From assembly GCA_023429855.1 (NCBI GenBank), contig JAEZDB010000076.1, positions 1 to 10,687 of the forward strand: a DNA stretch of 10,687 nt, given 5' to 3'. Source of the stretch: Actinomycetes bacterium. Its GTDB lineage: Bacteria; Actinomycetota; Thermoleophilia; Solirubrobacterales; Solirubrobacteraceae. The notes beneath the pieces are model-generated. The model was not told the origin of the DNA. It did no database searches and saw only the letters and a list, made by a program, of their open reading frames with translations. This document shows, piece after piece, positions 6,457 through 10,687 of this stretch. The first letter of the stretch is position 1. Every line of letters begins with the position of its first letter. Made by a program: the position numbers and the translations under genes.

Positions 6457-6472
6457 TGTGTTGCCCATCACA
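6457..6472. promoter_or_regulatory. Crp-like site TGTGT-N6-TCACA
   Basis: The sequence matches 9 of 10 specified bases of the Crp consensus TGTGA-N6-TCACA, which actinobacterial Crp proteins also recognise. It begins at the base after the 8-3-8 dyad, so the two form one composite region. Regulation of the secreted glycosidase by a Crp/FNR-type protein would make biological sense, but the site is about 147 bp upstream of that gene and no Crp gene is in view. Confidence 0.3.
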
Positions 6473-6747
6473 CTGAACTCTGGGAAGCTGACGCCGTCCC
6501 CAAGCGCCCTCTGGGCTCTGTCCACTGGCTCCGGAGCGTGACTGTCCCCACGCTCCGGACTCGGCCCCAAACTCTTCTCGTCGTTCGCGCACGAGCCACG
6601 TACCCTCGCCGTCCCAGCGGTGCGCGCGCTCCGCGTCGCCGGCCTCCAGGTCCGGCCACGCACCGCGGACGACGAGAAGCTCGAACTTCTCCACACCATC
6701 CGGAACCGCCCGGTCCCGTCGCCCCTCTCCCCGGCGACGGGCCAGCG

Positions 6748-6870
6748 GCCGTTCGCCTGACGGACCCTCGCTTGCATCTCCCGTCCGCGCGCAACTGGCC
6801 CGGCCCGGAGGCCTAAACCAGTCGCGCGCGAACGAGATCTGCTGCGCGAGGGCCTCGTCAGGCGAACGGC
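6748..6870. repeat. Long imperfect inverted repeat (arms of about 52 bp)
   Basis: The outer cores GCCGTTCGCCTGACG (6748-6762) and CGTCAGGCGAACGGC (6856-6870) are exact reverse complements over 15 bp. Inward, the arms keep matching with small gaps: CCCTCGC (6765-6771) against GCGAGGG, an ATCTC/GAGAT pair, and a 13-of-15 match from about 6784-6798 to 6818-6832 ending in ACTGG/CCAGT. The central loop is about 19 bp. It may be a palindromic repeat element, a very long RNA hairpin, or an inverted duplication of a coding fragment. No target-site duplication or transposase is evident. Confidence 0.6.
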
Positions 6871-6891
6871 TGGCGTTCACTGGACGCCTGA

Positions 6892-6914
6892 GTGGCCGCC
6901 ATCCGAGAGGCCAC
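6892..6914 (-). terminator. Small hairpin downstream of clpB
   Basis: GTGGCC (6892-6897) pairs with GGCCAC (6909-6914) around an 11-nt loop, 22 nt past the clpB stop on the minus strand. There is no T-tract. It is a weak candidate; the larger inverted repeat further on could equally stop transcription. Confidence 0.3.
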
Positions 6915-6936
6915 AGTCTGCCGGAGGCTGGAGGCT

Positions 6937-9486
<2,550 letters not shown>

Positions 9487-9488
9487 GG

Positions 9489-9511
9489 ATCTAAGTGTAG
9501 CCGACTTAGAT
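9489..9511 (-). promoter_or_regulatory. HAIR-like operator over the clpB promoter (probable HspR site)
   Basis: ATCTAAGT (9489-9496) and ACTTAGAT (9504-9511) form a perfect inverted repeat with a 7-nt spacer. The HspR operator HAIR, CTTGAGT-N7-ACTCAAG, has the same geometry, and HspR represses clpB in Streptomyces. Four of seven half-site bases agree. On the minus strand TACACT (9494-9499) lies inside it, ending 7 nt before the ATG, so a bound repressor would cover the -10 box and start site. The -35 region is weak. The role is inferred from position and symmetry. Confidence 0.6.
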
Positions 9512-9519
9512 AATCGAAA

Positions 9520-9538
9520 CCAGCGAATCTGGCGATTC
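9520..9538. promoter_or_regulatory. Overlapping short dyads in the clpB/9646 divergent region
   Basis: CCAG-CGAAT-CTGG (9520-9532) and GAATC-TGGC-GATTC (9525-9538) overlap, lying upstream of the clpB operator. A further 5-4-5 dyad, CGACC-GGCT-GGTCG (9591-9604), precedes the -35 box of the plus-strand gene. Such short dyads are not rare, so their significance is doubtful. Confidence 0.2.
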
Positions 9539-9611
9539 CGTGCGCGAGCCAGCGTGGGGGCCGACGAATCTGAACGATCCTTTGCATCGACGACCGGCTG
9601 GTCGATTCGCC

Positions 9612-9639
9612 TTGCAAGCCGGGAGTTGGCGAGTAGGCT
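9612..9639 (+). promoter_or_regulatory. Promoter of the 9646 gene, leaderless type
   Basis: TTGCAA (9612-9617) and TAGGCT (9634-9639) are spaced 16 nt apart. The -10 box ends 6 nt before the ATG at 9646, so transcription probably begins at or within a base of the start codon. This is the best-formed promoter in the window. Confidence 0.6.
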
Positions 9640-9645
9640 CGCCGC

Positions 9646-10482
9646 ATGAGGCGATCGCTTCGTCGCCCGCCCTCGCCAGCGATGGCCGTGGCCGCCGTGG
9701 CGCTGTTCCTCGCGCTCACCGGCAGCGTGGTCGCGGCCACGAAGATCGCGAAGAACAGCGTTGGCAGCACGGAGATCCGGAACAAGTCGATCAAGGGCGG
9801 CGACATCGCCAACGACGCGCTGACGGGCGGGCAGATCAACGAGGAGACGCTCGGCGTCGTTCCCCGCGCTGCGACCGCGGGCACCGCCACGGCCGCGACC
9901 GCCGCCAAGACGGCTGAGCGGGCTGCCACCGCCGATCGCGCCGGCACCGCGGCCACGGCCGAACGTGCAGACCGCGCTGGCACGGCCGCGACGGCAGGCG
10001 ATGCCGACCGGCTGGGCGGCCGCCCAGCGAGCGACTTCGCCCGCTCCGATGCGCTGTTCACGGTGTCGCTCAAGATGCAGCCCGGTGATCCGCCGAAGGT
10101 GCTCGTCGAGCGCGACGGCGTGCGGCTCGTCGGACGCTGCGTCTCCGGGGTCGCCACGACCTCTGGCGGCACGGCCGACGTGTTCTCGCTGTACGCCGAG
10201 GCCGACGCCGACGGTGCGACGCTCTCCTCGCCGCGCAGCGACATCGACGGCGCCGGCGGGGCCTGGCTGGGCCCGGGCACCAGCGAGTCCAAGCGGCTCG
10301 CGATTCAGCAGTCGGCCAACACGGGCGCGCGGATCGTGCGCTTCCCCGACAAGGGCGTGATGGTCACGAGCGCGGGCGGGACCACGATCTTCCTCGGCGC
10401 CGCAGCAGGAATCCGCGTGAGCTTCGGGCTGCAGGGCGCCACCTGCGCGGTGACTGCGCCCGTCGTGGTCTCCACGCTCTGA
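9646..10482 (+). CDS. Secreted or anchored stalk-like protein with N-terminal repeats and Ala/Thr-rich segment
   Basis: The 278-aa product has a basic start and a hydrophobic segment (12-31), a signal peptide or anchor. Residues 37-70 hold a roughly 10-residue tandem repeat, N-x-x-[VIL]-x-G-x-x-I, as NSVGSTEI, KSIKGGDI and DALTGGQI, then a partial copy. Residues 75-122 are a low-complexity Ala/Thr/Arg/Asp stretch with recurring ADRAGTAATA-like units, then DRLGGRPASDF (121-131). From about 137 to 278 follows a compact beta-rich domain with Cys165 and Cys267. I associate this layout (N-terminal membrane segment, short repeats, Ala-rich linker, 'LGG.PASDF' junction) with an expanded, uncharacterised secreted family in Solirubrobacterales. 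The Ala/Thr part may be an extended or coiled-coil stalk presenting the C-terminal domain. The function is unknown. It is divergent from clpB across 159 bp with its own leaderless-type promoter. Confidence 0.85.
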   Translation: MRRSLRRPPSPAMAVAAVALFLALTGSVVAATKIAKNSVGSTEIRNKSIKGGDIANDALTGGQINEETLGVVPRAATAGTATAATAAKTAERAATADRAGTAATAERADRAGTAATAGDADRLGGRPASDFARSDALFTVSLKMQPGDPPKVLVERDGVRLVGRCVSGVATTSGGTADVFSLYAEADADGATLSSPRSDIDGAGGAWLGPGTSESKRLAIQQSANTGARIVRFPDKGVMVTSAGGTTIFLGAAAGIRVSFGLQGATCAVTAPVVVSTL

Positions 10483-10512
10483 CTGGCGGGCGTCGCCCCG
10501 ACGCGTCGCCAG
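10483..10512 (+). terminator. Strong terminator hairpin after the 9646 gene
   Basis: CTGGCG then GGCGTC (10483-10494) pairs with GACGC then CGCCAG (ending 10512) around a short GCCCC loop, with one small bulge. It begins at the base after the TGA stop codon. There is no T-tract. Confidence 0.6.
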
Positions 10513-10560
10513 CCCGGCCTCGACCGGATTTCGAAACCCCGTTCTGAAATGCCTTCGGCG

Positions 10561-10580
10561 CCCGGTTTAGATCTACCGGG
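10561..10580. other. Hairpin with internal AGATCT palindrome
   Basis: CCCGGT (10561-10566) pairs with ACCGGG (10575-10580) around TTAGATCT. Together with a TTTCGAAA palindrome at 10529-10536 it lies in an AT-richer stretch between the terminator and the right edge, which may be a promoter region for a gene running off the window. No convincing -35/-10 pair is seen. Confidence 0.3.
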
Positions 10581-10605
10581 TCCCAGCAACAGGCGGTTTC
10601 CCTCC

Positions 10606-10687
10606 ATGCACGAAGGCGCTCTCTCAGGGGTCCACGTCCCGGTCCCCGCACCCTCAACGATGAACCGACCGCGGCGCGGCCTCGGCC
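10606..10687 (+). CDS. Possible start of a truncated gene at the right edge
   Basis: A frame is open from ATG 10606 to the window end, with a second in-frame ATG at 10660 giving MNRPRRGLG, a basic beginning that could open a signal peptide. There is no clear Shine-Dalgarno or leaderless -10 box, and too little sequence is visible to recognise a product. It may be chance. Confidence 0.2.
   Translation, partial: MHEGALSGVHVPVPAPSTMNRPRRGLG

Larger units (their letters stand above)
6437..6880 (-). pseudogene. Possible decayed or orphan coding region
   Basis: A frame from GTG 6880 to TAG 6437 (147 codons) has two patches with coding-like third positions and composition. The first is about 22 codons beginning VNASRSPDEALAQQIS. 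The second spans about 6580-6700 and includes EKFELLVVRGAWPDLEAGD, then a charged stretch ending near REEFG. The middle (about 6700-6815) and the last 45 codons lack third-position G/C bias and read as low-complexity Gly/Arg/Ser. No family is recognised and there is no ribosome binding site. It could be the remains of a short gene disrupted by the inverted repeat, an orphan, or chance. Confidence 0.2.
6311..6936. other. 626-bp gap between the glycosidase gene and clpB
   Basis: No complete gene can be supported here. The stretch holds, in order, a likely -10 box (6318-6323), a GC-rich segment to about 6430, a locally AT-richer patch with two dyad sites (6438-6472), a possible degraded minus-strand coding region (6437-6880), a long imperfect inverted repeat (6748-6870) and a small hairpin after clpB (6892-6914). 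Several frames are open across it in both directions, as expected at this GC content. Confidence 0.6.

Noticed and set aside
6748..6870. Insertion sequence or MITE
   Set aside because: I could not find flanking direct duplications or a transposase, so I only report it as an inverted repeat.
9489..9511. CIRCE (HrcA) element at clpB
   Set aside because: CIRCE has TTAGCACTC arms with a 9-nt spacer. The dyad here has a 7-nt spacer and different arms.
9886..10015. Short DNA repeats in the Ala/Thr-rich coding segment as a possible CRISPR or tandem array
   Set aside because: The repetition comes from the degenerate protein repeat. There are no conserved direct repeats with unique spacers.

Overview
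The window is high-GC DNA (roughly 70% by eye) with strong G/C at third codon positions. It most likely comes from a deep-branching actinobacterium of the class Thermoleophilia, order Solirubrobacterales. The basis is indirect: a secreted protein (9646-10482) with the N-terminal [NS]-S-[VIL]-x-G-x-x-I repeats and Ala/Thr-rich stalk I associate with that group, several secreted orphans, -10 boxes of TANNNT form close to start codons, and a HAIR-like operator at clpB. No 16S or other marker is present, so the placement is an inference.

Left part (1-3923): four genes lie on the minus strand. Read in the direction of transcription they are a GYD-domain small protein (3642-3923), a secreted six-repeat TolB/PD40-type beta-propeller protein (2026-3507), purD (697-1965) and purE (97-567). 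purD and purE catalyse steps 2 and 6 of de novo purine synthesis. Each gap holds a GC-rich hairpin: 3611-3641, 1985-2014, 614-663 and 10-56. These genes may therefore be several units rather than one continuous operon.

Middle (3924-6936): a plus-strand secreted orphan (4109-4861) converges on a minus-strand secreted or membrane-anchored putative glycoside hydrolase of the GHL15 type (4904-6310). Then comes the only large gap, 6311-6936. It is not empty. It holds a perfect 8-3-8 dyad, an adjacent Crp-like site, a possible decaying minus-strand reading frame and a long imperfect inverted repeat.

Right part (6937-10687): a full-length clpB disaggregase on the minus strand faces away from a plus-strand secreted stalk-like protein across 159 bp. 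The clpB start is preceded by a perfect 8-7-8 inverted repeat with the geometry of an HspR (HAIR) operator, overlapping a likely leaderless promoter. A terminator hairpin follows the stalk protein, and a doubtful gene start lies at the right edge.

Overall this is an ordinary chromosomal segment: housekeeping purine and heat-shock genes mixed with lineage-specific secreted proteins. I see no CRISPR array, prophage, transposase, tRNA, rRNA or defence cassette. The signals most worth a second look are regulatory (clpB operator, leaderless promoters, the 6438-6472 double site) and structural (the 6748-6870 inverted repeat). I found no convincing new multi-gene system.
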